NCBI RefSeq assembly: GCF_900177625.1
Contig: NZ_FXAU01000003.1
Coordinates: forward strand, 62,001-126,000
DNA from: Sphingobacterium psychroaquaticum
GTDB taxonomy: Bacteria > Bacteroidota > Bacteroidia > Sphingobacteriales > Sphingobacteriaceae
Reading direction: 5' to 3'
Length of the DNA stretch: 64,000 nucleotides
The notes beneath the pieces are model-generated. The model saw nothing but the letters and a program-made list of their open reading frames with translations. It had not been told where the DNA came from and made no database searches. Positions 8,591-16,247 of the stretch are shown here, piece by piece; positions within the stretch are counted from its first letter, which is position 1, and the number at the start of each line of letters is the position of its first letter. A program made the position numbers and the translations under genes.

Positions 8591-10087
8591 TTACAGGTTC
8601 GGGTTCTGTTGTCCTTCTTCTTGTGGTATGGCAAAGAGATAGTATCTACTATTTGCTGTAAAGTTGGTGCCATCTGGAAACTTGATGACCCGGTGTCCTT
8701 GACCGTTAACAATTTTTGTTGCTCCTGTTGGCGTAGTTACCGTTACTTTGATTGGCGAGCCTTGGTTATCGATATAAGCCTTGCGCTCCACGGATTTCTG
8801 ATTTCGAATGATATCGGAAAGGGCAAAACCTTCTCCCCAGAGCTCTTTACGTCGTTCGATAAGGATCTCACTCAATAAATCTTTGTTCTGCGTCGTTGTG
8901 TATAGGGTAGCGTTACGTGCGCTCCGCAGCTTGTTTAGTGCACTGATAGCTTCATCAGTTTTTCCCTCTCGTGCAAATGATTCCGCTTGAATAAGAAGCA
9001 TTTCGGCAGAACGCATATATACAATATCACCAATTAAGTTGGGTTTGAACTTAAATTTTTTATAACGTAAAAAGCCTTCTCTACCCGTTTCCCCATCCCA
9101 TTCGAACAGCTTGTATCGTATATCATTTTGATCAAAGAGTTCTTTAAAAAATGGGTCCGCCATAAAGCTGTAGTAATAGGAGCCTTCGGAAGACACATCA
9201 AGGTAATGAAAAGTGTAACTTGCCGTACTTTGTTCATTCGTTTGGAGGTGTCCCCAGATCCACTCTGTATTTTGTAAATCGTTAAAACCTTCCTGGTAAG
9301 CGGCCGTTGTCATGAGAGGAAAGCCTGCGGAAGCTGCTTCAGCAGCTTTTGCTGCCAGATCCCACGCGCCTGTCTGGAGGTAAGCGCGTGCCAATAATCC
9401 CTGAGCGACAGGTTTATTGATTTTGTACTTTTCAGCCGCTGGGCGGTTGTAACTGGCGAGCAATGTCGATGCGTCACTTAAGTCGCTGATGACAAGGTTG
9501 TACAACTCTTCCAGTGTTGCGCGAGGGTTTCCTTTGGTGGATGTTGTACTTGGCTCGGTATAGATAGGAGCAACCAAAGCTTTTTTATCCTTCAGATAGC
9601 TAAACTGATAAAATGAACCTAAATTCAAGTAGGCAAAAGCACGCAGTGTCTTTGCTTGCCCCTTTAGAATATCCTTGCTCTCTTGTGTCCCTTCAGCAGC
9701 ATCAACTTTGGCGATCACATTGTTTGCATTGTCAATCACCTTGTAGAGTAGTGTCCAAAACGAACGTACTCTATAGGCGGCCGGATTGTAGAGTTCCGTA
9801 AATGCATACGGGTCGCGGTAGCCATATTTGGTGGTAACAGCCACATCATTTCCCATTGCATCACTGGTCCGCATAAAGGCGGAGTATCCCGGGTTGGCAA
9901 ACGTGAAATACGTATCGTTTAGATAGCGCCACGTGCCATTGATTACCGTCTGGATATTGGCTGTGTTTTTGTAGATCTCTGATTCTGGAATAGCGGTCGT
10001 AGGCTCCGTATCTAGAACATCCTTACATGATCCAAGTAATAAGATCGTGGTCAGGATAAGTGAAATATTTCTTATTTTGTTGTACAT
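8591..10087 (-). CDS. SusD/RagB family outer-membrane nutrient-binding lipoprotein
   Basis: A 498-residue surface lipoprotein. The start at 10087 is preceded by AAGGAGAAAG and yields a signal peptide with lipobox LLGSC (lipidated Cys21). The SusD-like N-terminal region (DTEPTTAIPESEIYKN), TPR-type helices (AKTLRAFAYLNLGSFYQ, AQGLLARAYLQTGAWD) and the C-terminal RagB region (MRSAEMLLIQAESFAREGK, then ERRKELWGEG) are all visible. It caps the SusC barrel encoded 65 bp upstream and delivers the ligand into it. The ligand is unknown: no glycosidase, peptidase, sigma/anti-sigma pair or hybrid two-component regulator accompanies the pair. Confidence 0.95.
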   Translation of the reverse strand: MYNKIRNISLILTTILLLGSCKDVLDTEPTTAIPESEIYKNTANIQTVINGTWRYLNDTYFTFANPGYSAFMRTSDAMGNDVAVTTKYGYRDPYAFTELYNPAAYRVRSFWTLLYKVIDNANNVIAKVDAAEGTQESKDILKGQAKTLRAFAYLNLGSFYQFSYLKDKKALVAPIYTEPSTTSTKGNPRATLEELYNLVISDLSDASTLLASYNRPAAEKYKINKPVAQGLLARAYLQTGAWDLAAKAAEAASAGFPLMTTAAYQEGFNDLQNTEWIWGHLQTNEQSTASYTFHYLDVSSEGSYYYSFMADPFFKELFDQNDIRYKLFEWDGETGREGFLRYKKFKFKPNLIGDIVYMRSAEMLLIQAESFAREGKTDEAISALNKLRSARNATLYTTTQNKDLLSEILIERRKELWGEGFALSDIIRNQKSVERKAYIDNQGSPIKVTVTTPTGATKIVNGQGHRVIKFPDGTNFTANSRYYLFAIPQEEGQQNPNL

Positions 10088-10152
10088 AATCTTTCTCCTT
10101 AATAATGAAACGTTAGTGCAGGGACTAGCCATTTCGCGTGTTTTCTATCTTC

Positions 10153-13100
10153 TTAAAACGCCAATTGAATACCACCAGATACGGTTCGGATCGCAGGATA
10201 ACGGAAGTACGTAGCCCCATTGATTGTTTGTTCAGGATCCATACCCTGATGTCCATAAAAAGTGAGTACGTTTTCTGCTAAGGCAAATACACGTAATTTC
10301 CGGATGCCAATCCGATTACTTGTTTGCTCGGGCAGCGTGTAACCAATATTTATGTTTTTCAATCGCGCGTAGGTCGCACTATATAGAAAGCGCGAAGATG
10401 CAGAAGTCCAGTTGAGATTGTCCGTTGTTAAGCGAGGTACATCTGTGATCGTATTTTCTGGGGTCCAATGGTTTAATATCTCTTTGCTCCAGGCGCGGCC
10501 GATATTGCTGCCATTATGCATTAATTGGATATAATCGTTATCCAGCACTTTTCCACCAATACTAAAGCTTAATAAGGCCGAGAAATCAAAACCTTTGTAG
10601 GTAATGGTGTTGTTGATACCACCGACAAGATCAGGAATGGAACTGCCTTGTATAAATAATCCAGCTTTCCCATATTCGGATGTTTTTTGATCCGTTTTAT
10701 TTCCATTCGCATCGGCAAGGTACCATTGTGGGTTTCCATTTTCAGGATTTACACCCGCCCATTCTGGTATATTGAAGTCATAGATTGATCCCCCAACACG
10801 CAGTAGTTTGTTCCCGCTTGTAATATTTTCTTTGGTAGGAAGTTCCGTGATTTTATTGCGGTAATGGGAGAAGTTGAGGTCAAGATTCCATCTAAAATCT
10901 CCTTTGCGAATAGGAATGGTACGGATATCGACATCGATTCCGGTATTTTTCATGGACCCTATGTTGGCATCGTAACCGGAATAGCCTGTAGACAATGCCA
11001 TGGGCATAGTGAACAGTAGATCTTTACTTTGTCTATTGAAAAATTCAACAGAGAAGGCAAGTCTATTTTTTAATATCGCAACATCTAATCCTGCATTGAA
11101 ATTTAGATTCGTTTCCCATTTGAGTTCAGGGGTTGGAAGTCTGCTTGTTAATGTCCCACCTTGGCCCAAGCTATTAGCGATGGTATAGAGACCTTGGTAA
11201 GCGAAATAAGTACCTAGGTTATCGTTTCCTTGACCACCATAACTGGCGCGAAGGGTCAATTGATTGAATATATTACTGTTTTTGATAAAAGGTTCTTCTG
11301 CCAGTTTCCACGAACCACCAACAGACCAAAAAGTTCCCCATCTTGTTTCTGGAGCAAAACGAGATGATCCATCGGTACGTAAAGAAGCCGAAAGTAAATA
11401 GCGGTTTGCATAGCCATACTCCGCACGGCCTAAGAAACTCAATAGACGATAATTGGAACTAGATCCTGTAAAGGAATTTAATTGTGATGCGGCTACGGGT
11501 TCATACAATCCAGGCAGCACGAAGCGTTCGCGACTGCCACTGATATTGGCGCTATTAAAATCATAGTATTCTTGTCCGCCTAAGATATTGATATGATGAT
11601 CACCTATTTGTTTGTCGTATGTTAGAATGTTATTCCATGTTTGGGCAACGGTGCGAACATTGGATTTGCTTACTGATCCTAAGTATGATGCACCACCACC
11701 GACGCTCGGGTTGGTATAATAGTGCGTATTACTATTGATGTAATCTACGCTATACGTCGATCTAAACTTAAGATTTTCTGTTATTACACCTTCAAGGTAG
11801 GTGCGTAATGCTAGATTTTCGCGATTTATATCGTTCTTGTCTAGCGGAAGAGACGCTGCTAGGTTATTACGTGGAATAGCGGCACTCGGACGGTAGGCGC
11901 CAAAATCATAGATCTTTTCGTTGTTTTCGTCCAATTCATAGCTGCCGTCTGGTTTTCTTTTATAGTAAGGATAGAAAGAAGGTACTAAACGGGTGAAATT
12001 AATGATGTTCGCGGTATTACTATCTTCCGATTGCGGGTACTTTTGTTGGGTGCTGCTTCCGGCAATACTGATTCCAGTGTTTAACCAGGACCGCACTTTA
12101 GCATCAATATTTGCACGTACATTGTAGCGCTTAAATGAAGACTCTATGGCAATTCCTTGGTCATTAAGGTAACCACCTGAGATAAAATAGGTGTTTTTAT
12201 CGGTTCCACCACTAAAACTCAAGTCGCCCTGCGTACGACTTCCCGTGCGTTGGAGCACATCCGACCAGTTGTCGTTCCACAGTGGTGTGGCTCCAGCGAC
12301 AAGTTGGCCATCTGTTCCAATCGGTTGTGGAAAGGCTGCTCCATAAGGGTTGATTCCCAGATCCGTGACGATAGTAGCACTTGCATTACGGGCTGCATTT
12401 TCGGGGGTAAGCCCATTTGCGACGTTTTTATTGCGTAATGCCTGCCAATAGAGTTTAAAATAATCGTCTGTCGATACCTGATCGTAATCGCGAACAGCAC
12501 GGTTGGTTGCGCCTTGGGTAAAGTTCAGGTTGATGGCCGTTTTCTCGCCCGATCGACCATTTTTGGTGGTGATTATAATCACACCATTGGCACCACGGGA
12601 ACCATAAAGTACGCTCGCAGCAGCATCTTTCAGCACACTGATAGACTGAATATCGTTTGGATTTAAAGCGTTGATGTCACCCGCATAAGGGCTACCATCC
12701 ACGACATACAAGGGGGCTGCCGAAGCATTGATTGAACCAATTCCGCGAATACGGATGGTTGCATCTGTACCGGGTTGTCCTGAAGCCGAAACGGATTGCA
12801 AACCGGGAACTTGTCCTTCAAGTGCTTTAGAAATACTGGATACTTGTCGGTTTTCTATTTGTTTGTTGTTGATGGTGCTGATGGAACCTGTGATGTTGTC
12901 CTTACGTGATGTTCCGTAAGCCACCACCACGACTTCGCCCAAGTCCTTGCTGGCAATGTTTAAACCAATGTCGAAATTGGTTGAGGATAAGGGAATACGT
13001 GCTGTTTCATAACCTATGTAGGAGAATTCTAGCGTTCCGTTGCTAAGATCTGTGGTAACACGGTAGGTACCATCAGTGGAAGTGACCGCGCTTTGGCGCT

Positions 13101-13251
13101 GTCCTGTGATTTGGACATTTACACCGGCAAGGGGCTTTTGACTGCTGGCATCGATAACCGTACCTTGGATAACGCGTTGTTGTGCCAATGCGCTATTGGT
13201 AGTTATCAATAGGAGCAGCACGGGAAATAAAGAGGTAATAATTTTACGCAT
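10153..13251 (-). CDS. SusC/RagA family TonB-linked outer-membrane transporter
   Basis: A 1032-residue outer-membrane barrel powered by TonB. A signal peptide ends near residue 23. A carboxypeptidase-regulatory-like domain (residues ~26-105, VIQGTVIDASSQKPLAGVNV) is followed by the SusC signature VVVVAYGTSRKDNITGSIS at the TonB-box/plug entry. The plug contains the family motifs LYVVDGSPY and VLKDAAASVLYGSRGANGV. The barrel runs to the terminal phenylalanine (GGIQLAF). The protein forms a lidded importer with the SusD partner downstream. There is no N-terminal signalling (STN) domain, so it is not expected to signal to an anti-sigma factor. The substrate cannot be assigned. Confidence 0.95.
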   Translation of the reverse strand: MRKIITSLFPVLLLLITTNSALAQQRVIQGTVIDASSQKPLAGVNVQITGQRQSAVTSTDGTYRVTTDLSNGTLEFSYIGYETARIPLSSTNFDIGLNIASKDLGEVVVVAYGTSRKDNITGSISTINNKQIENRQVSSISKALEGQVPGLQSVSASGQPGTDATIRIRGIGSINASAAPLYVVDGSPYAGDINALNPNDIQSISVLKDAAASVLYGSRGANGVIIITTKNGRSGEKTAINLNFTQGATNRAVRDYDQVSTDDYFKLYWQALRNKNVANGLTPENAARNASATIVTDLGINPYGAAFPQPIGTDGQLVAGATPLWNDNWSDVLQRTGSRTQGDLSFSGGTDKNTYFISGGYLNDQGIAIESSFKRYNVRANIDAKVRSWLNTGISIAGSSTQQKYPQSEDSNTANIINFTRLVPSFYPYYKRKPDGSYELDENNEKIYDFGAYRPSAAIPRNNLAASLPLDKNDINRENLALRTYLEGVITENLKFRSTYSVDYINSNTHYYTNPSVGGGASYLGSVSKSNVRTVAQTWNNILTYDKQIGDHHINILGGQEYYDFNSANISGSRERFVLPGLYEPVAASQLNSFTGSSSNYRLLSFLGRAEYGYANRYLLSASLRTDGSSRFAPETRWGTFWSVGGSWKLAEEPFIKNSNIFNQLTLRASYGGQGNDNLGTYFAYQGLYTIANSLGQGGTLTSRLPTPELKWETNLNFNAGLDVAILKNRLAFSVEFFNRQSKDLLFTMPMALSTGYSGYDANIGSMKNTGIDVDIRTIPIRKGDFRWNLDLNFSHYRNKITELPTKENITSGNKLLRVGGSIYDFNIPEWAGVNPENGNPQWYLADANGNKTDQKTSEYGKAGLFIQGSSIPDLVGGINNTITYKGFDFSALLSFSIGGKVLDNDYIQLMHNGSNIGRAWSKEILNHWTPENTITDVPRLTTDNLNWTSASSRFLYSATYARLKNINIGYTLPEQTSNRIGIRKLRVFALAENVLTFYGHQGMDPEQTINGATYFRYPAIRTVSGGIQLAF

Positions 13252-13538
13252 AAATGTTGTAGCATTTTAATGAATAACCTGTGACGCTTGTACTTGCTGC
13301 TCTTTATGTTGAAATCTTCCGGATTTTTTCAGCATGTATGGCAGATGTACCAATTTCAAGAGGGTAAGATATATCGTTCGTTCTCGAATGGGAACAAAAG
13401 TATGTATATTCTATTGAATTAGTAGTCTTTTTTTTGAAATATTTTTTATTCCTATTTTATCAATGGTTCTTGATCGTGCAAATTGGGACTAAGCGCAGGT
13501 GGAAAATCGACGTGAGAAGAGGAGAGATGGAAGATTAA
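13252..13538 (-). promoter_or_regulatory. Leader and promoter region of the SusC/SusD operon
   Basis: This gene-free stretch holds a perfect Bacteroidota -7 element on the minus strand (TACTTTTG at 13395-13402), about 140 bp before the susC start. I see no matching -33 element at the usual 19-bp distance. This gives a leader of roughly 135 nt, long enough for post-transcriptional control, but no clear structure stands out in it. No ORF with coding character was seen. Confidence 0.45.
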
Positions 13539-13566
13539 GGACACTGGTGTTAATTGACCAGTGTCC
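13539..13566 (-). terminator. Hairpin downstream of the GNAT-methyltransferase gene
   Basis: Perfect 9-bp arms GGACACTGG (13539-13547) and CCAGTGTCC (13558-13566) enclose a 10-nt loop. It sits 39 bp past the stop codon of the gene ending at 13606. On the minus strand the stem is followed by TTAATCTT, only a weak U-tract, so termination may be partial or Rho-assisted. Confidence 0.5.
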
Positions 13567-13605
13567 AAAAGTATGGAGACCCTAGAAAGGTGAACTGCCT
13601 TAAAA

Positions 13606-14853
13606 TTAACGCTTAACAGCCTCTAACGCATATAACATTGGGATGTTGTTGCCTAGATGTTTGATGCGAAATTTTTTCTCTTCAATCTGAATGGTGTGAT
13701 TAAAACAATTGTAAGGTGAATAATCGTACTCCGAAAAGGAAGCGATTGACAGCCCGTTTTGTAATAAGCTCGTCATGACTTCCGATAAACTATGATTCCA
13801 CGTGACGGAGGTTACCTGGAGGTCTGCTTCACGATCGGCATAGGTTCCCTCTGTTGTCTCTATAATGGGTTCGTCTTTAAAGTAGTTGTATCCTACCTTT
13901 TGAAAATCGTCATCAAACATCCATACAACAGGATGAAATTCGACAAAAACGAGCCTGCCTTGTGGTTTTAGGAATGTTGAAATTACCTTAGCCCATTTAT
14001 CCAGGTCGGGTAACCATCCAATGGTGCCGTAACTGGTAAAAACGATATCAAATTGTGCGTTCAGTACGTTCGGAAGTTCATAGACGTCGGAGGCAATGAA
14101 GGTGGCATCAGCCCCTGTTTTGGTGGCCAATTCTGTTGCTACCTCTACAGCTTTATCAGATAGGTCAACACCGGTTACCTGTGCACCTAAACGAGCCAAA
14201 GAAATAGTGTCTTGACCAAAGTGACATTGTAGGTGTAGAATTTTCTTGCCTTTAATATCGCCTAATAACTCTAGCTCTACATTGTTCAGGGATGTTTCTC
14301 CCTGTAAAAAAGCTGCTTGATTATAGAAATCCGAATCGATATGGACAGCGGTGCGCTTGTTCCACGATTCTTTATTTACTTGTAAATAATCTGGGTTTGT
14401 TTTCATCATTTTCTTTTTAAAGCACACACTATTTTCGATACCAACATATTGGTCGTAGTTCGGGATACGCGTATATCCATTTTTTTCGTAGAGGCGAATT
14501 GCTTCAGGTTGCATCGTTCCTGTTTCTAATTGAGTGTACGCATAACCGAGTTCGGAAGTCCACTTTTCGAGTTCCATCAAAAGCTGCAGACCAATACCTT
14601 GTCTACGCATTTCTGGTATAATGAACATCCGCTTGACCTCCATCGTATCCGCATCGTAGGTTTTTATTGCACCACAACCAATCGGTTTATTGTCCTGGTA
14701 TGCAACGATGACATGCTTGATGTTGTTTAGGTGATTGAATTGAGAGAAGAAAGCCTGTTCTTCACCATTGCGGACAGCTAAATCTGCATCGAGCTGTTGT
14801 ATCAGCATTTCAAAATCAGAATCTGTAGCCGTAGTTCGTTTTAGGATATACAT
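13606..14853 (-). CDS. Fused GNAT acetyltransferase and SAM-dependent methyltransferase
   Basis: A 415-residue two-domain protein. Residues 1-148 form a GNAT N-acetyltransferase: MEVKRMFIIPEMRRQGIG is the acetyl-CoA binding motif A and AIRLYEKNGYTRI is motif B. Residues 150-415 form a class I methyltransferase: KILHLQCHFGQDTISLARLG is the SAM-binding motif I, VDLSDKAVE motif II and FDIVFTSYGTIGWL the post-II region. Both domains look complete. At the junction two methionines (149 and 150, codons at 14407-14409 and 14404-14406) precede KTNPDYLQVNK, exactly where a free methyltransferase would begin. The fusion may therefore be recent, or the methyltransferase may also be made from an internal start. 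Substrates are unknown. No related gene is nearby. Confidence 0.85.
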   Translation of the reverse strand: MYILKRTTATDSDFEMLIQQLDADLAVRNGEEQAFFSQFNHLNNIKHVIVAYQDNKPIGCGAIKTYDADTMEVKRMFIIPEMRRQGIGLQLLMELEKWTSELGYAYTQLETGTMQPEAIRLYEKNGYTRIPNYDQYVGIENSVCFKKKMMKTNPDYLQVNKESWNKRTAVHIDSDFYNQAAFLQGETSLNNVELELLGDIKGKKILHLQCHFGQDTISLARLGAQVTGVDLSDKAVEVATELATKTGADATFIASDVYELPNVLNAQFDIVFTSYGTIGWLPDLDKWAKVISTFLKPQGRLVFVEFHPVVWMFDDDFQKVGYNYFKDEPIIETTEGTYADREADLQVTSVTWNHSLSEVMTSLLQNGLSIASFSEYDYSPYNCFNHTIQIEEKKFRIKHLGNNIPMLYALEAVKR

Positions 14854-14949
14854 TTTTCTATCATTAAATAACCAATATGGTCATCATTGTTTATAAAAAT
14901 AGAAAAAGTATCGAATATAGCGAAGCAGAAAAAAACGCGTGTGCGGAAC

Positions 14950-15069
14950 TTAACTGCAGGACTTGGCGGCAAAGAAAAATATAGCCAACCAAACCAGACC
15001 TTTGGCAAGGAAGAAAAGAAACGCGCCGAGACCGGCGCGTTTTAACCATGTTTTAGAATTTTCTTTCAT
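14950..15069 (-). CDS. Small single-span membrane protein downstream of heme oxygenase
   Basis: A 39-residue reading frame that starts 8 bp after the heme oxygenase stop and on the same strand. It has a basic N-terminus (MKENSKTWLKRAG), one hydrophobic segment (GAFLFFLAKGLVWLAIFFFA) and a short KSCS tail, the layout of a small inner-membrane peptide. I have the impression of similar short proteins in other Sphingobacteriaceae, but cannot confirm this here. Against it, a terminator-like hairpin (15019-15042) lies inside the frame. If real, it would be translationally coupled to heme oxygenase and might anchor or regulate heme handling at the membrane. Confidence 0.6.
   Translation of the reverse strand: MKENSKTWLKRAGLGAFLFFLAKGLVWLAIFFFAAKSCS
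15019..15042. terminator. GC-rich hairpin inside the small ORF, possible bidirectional terminator
   Basis: Perfect 9-bp arms AAACGCGCC (15019-15027) and GGCGCGTTT (15034-15042) flank a 6-nt loop. On the minus strand the stem is followed by CTTTTCTTCC and on the plus strand by TAACC after its own T-run, so either orientation could terminate. It falls 36 bp past the heme oxygenase stop codon, a normal terminator distance, but also within the 39-codon ORF. Translation of that ORF would be expected to disrupt it. Confidence 0.5.
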
Positions 15070-15077
15070 GTATATGA

Positions 15078-15644
15078 TTATGCTTTTTCAGCTACTTCAG
15101 CTGTGAAGACATCACCAAATTTAGAAAAAGTTTCGTTTGCAATCGCGACTGCTTTTTCATGCGTGCTCTCGTCTTCGCCATATTTGTTCAACGTTGCGGT
15201 AAAGGCGTCCCACATTTTGCCTGTATCTTCACCGTAACCAGAGAAGAAATTTGTACCTGCGGTAATACCGTATTTATTCAACATTTGCACGATATATGGT
15301 CCGCCCATAATGGAACCTTCCAAAACATACAAAGCCGATAGTGCTTCCAATGCATTGGTTATGGTCGGTACAGCTACTGTAGGAAGATTCTCTACCGAAC
15401 CACCTAGCTCAATGATATCTTGTTTGATGTGACTGGAGTTACGACGTTCGCTATAATCAGGCAATACTTCTGGGGTAATGAAAGGAGCGATCGCTTGTTC
15501 TACCGTATTGAAGTAAACGTAGAAGTTTTTTAGGACATCTGCGTAATCAGTATTGGAGCGGATAGCTTTTAATTGTCTTACTACCGTTCCTTCCAGCTTC
15601 TGGTGAGCAGCAGTTGTATTGTCTTTAATATTTTGATGTAACAT
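15078..15644 (-). CDS. Biliverdin-producing heme oxygenase
   Basis: A 188-residue all-helical cytoplasmic enzyme that opens the heme ring with reductant and O2, giving biliverdin, CO and Fe2+. The heme ligand is expected to be His14 in TTAAHQKLE. The distal-helix segment with flexible glycines is ALYVLEGSIMGGPYI. The length is near the bacterial norm (about 190-210). A Fur-box-like palindrome lies just upstream (15658-15678), which fits use of the enzyme to extract iron from heme taken up by the HmuRY/TUV-like systems 5-13 kb away. Upstream on the same strand is a small Fur-like DNA-binding protein; downstream is the 39-residue ORF. Confidence 0.88.
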   Translation of the reverse strand: MLHQNIKDNTTAAHQKLEGTVVRQLKAIRSNTDYADVLKNFYVYFNTVEQAIAPFITPEVLPDYSERRNSSHIKQDIIELGGSVENLPTVAVPTITNALEALSALYVLEGSIMGGPYIVQMLNKYGITAGTNFFSGYGEDTGKMWDAFTATLNKYGEDESTHEKAVAIANETFSKFGDVFTAEVAEKA

Positions 15645-15657
15645 ATTTCTTTGTTTT

Positions 15658-15684
15658 TATTTAAAACGATTCTATACAAAGATT
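15658..15684 (-). promoter_or_regulatory. Fur-box-like palindrome and promoter of heme oxygenase
   Basis: Positions 15658-15678 match TATTTA-A-A-N5-T-C-TA plus two mismatches in the right arm, the motif shared by the heme and iron promoters of this window. An AATCTTTG -7-like element (7 of 8 matches to TAnnTTTG) overlaps its upstream edge at 15677-15684. A repressor bound here would cover the start site, so iron-starvation induction is the likely regime. Confidence 0.6.
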
Positions 15685-15766
15685 CGTATTTATTGCTTGT
15701 CTTGTATGCTGCTATTTGCTCAAAAATATATGAAAAGTGATTTTTGTCAGCTTTTTACATACCTTC

Positions 15767-16054
15767 TTATCCATCAATATGCAACAAATAGGTAACCGTG
15801 TTTTCCTGATCAAAAGTCTTACGTAGCCATTGTTCTTTTAGGGCGAGGCGTACAAAGCTGTAGAATGTGGCCCAGGATATATGATGTTCCTGACGTAGTT
15901 CCAACCAAAAAAATTCCATGTCTTCTATTTTTTTCTTCTGGTACAAAGCCTGCATGATTAGTATGCGCCTTTTGCTGGCAACATGTCCTTTTGCTTGTAG
16001 CAAGGCTATCCATTGCTGCAGTCTACTGTTATTACCCTGGTCTATGCTCATCAT
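15767..16054 (-). CDS. Fur-like winged-helix DNA-binding protein lacking the metal domain
   Basis: A 95-residue protein resembling only the N-terminal DNA-binding domain of Fur family regulators. SKRRILIMQAL corresponds to the first helices, and HHISWATFYSFVRLALKEQWL to the recognition helix region that in Fur reads ISLATVYRTL. The C-terminal dimerisation and metal-binding domain (HxH and CxxC ligands) is absent, so it should not sense iron in the classical way. The frame opens with GTG at 16060, then ATG at 16054 and 16051; I use 16054. It lies 122 bp upstream of heme oxygenase on the same strand. A role in heme or iron control is inferred from position only. Confidence 0.6.
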   Translation of the reverse strand: MMSIDQGNNSRLQQWIALLQAKGHVASKRRILIMQALYQKKKIEDMEFFWLELRQEHHISWATFYSFVRLALKEQWLRKTFDQENTVTYLLHIDG

Positions 16055-16144
16055 ATGCACGTTAGTTTATCATCTGAATATCCCGCTGACTTTACTTTTT
16101 TACGATTTAACACTTTTAATGTGGGAAGCTGCTTAACATATGTT

Positions 16145-16242
16145 TAACTTTGCCCTTGAACTAAAATAATGACATCTCTCTTCTGGTTACTTAACGAAAA
16201 GAGAGAAGTGGCCTCTTCGATTCATCTCGGAGAGGCTTTTTT
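16145..16242 (+). ncRNA. Possible small RNA with promoter, two hairpins and U-tail
   Basis: A perfect -7 element TAACTTTG (16145-16152) is followed by two inverted repeats, CTCTCTT/AAGAGAG (16176-16182 and 16199-16205) and GCCTCT/AGAGGC (16211-16216 and 16231-16236), the second running into TTTTTT (16237-16242). Together they look like a transcript of about 85 nt with its own terminator. It lies between the Fur-like gene and the cytochrome peroxidase gene. No -33 element is obvious, and the second hairpin could instead simply end the peroxidase operon on the other strand. No plausible short protein is encoded. Confidence 0.3.
16211..16242. terminator. Terminator hairpin after the cytochrome peroxidase operon
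   Basis: The GCCTCT/AGAGGC stem with its 14-nt loop has TTTTTT after it on the plus strand and CACTTCTCTCTTTT after it on the minus strand. It begins 6 bp past the peroxidase stop codon, so it may serve as the minus-strand operon terminator, a plus-strand terminator, or both. Confidence 0.45.
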
Positions 16243-16247
16243 ACAAG

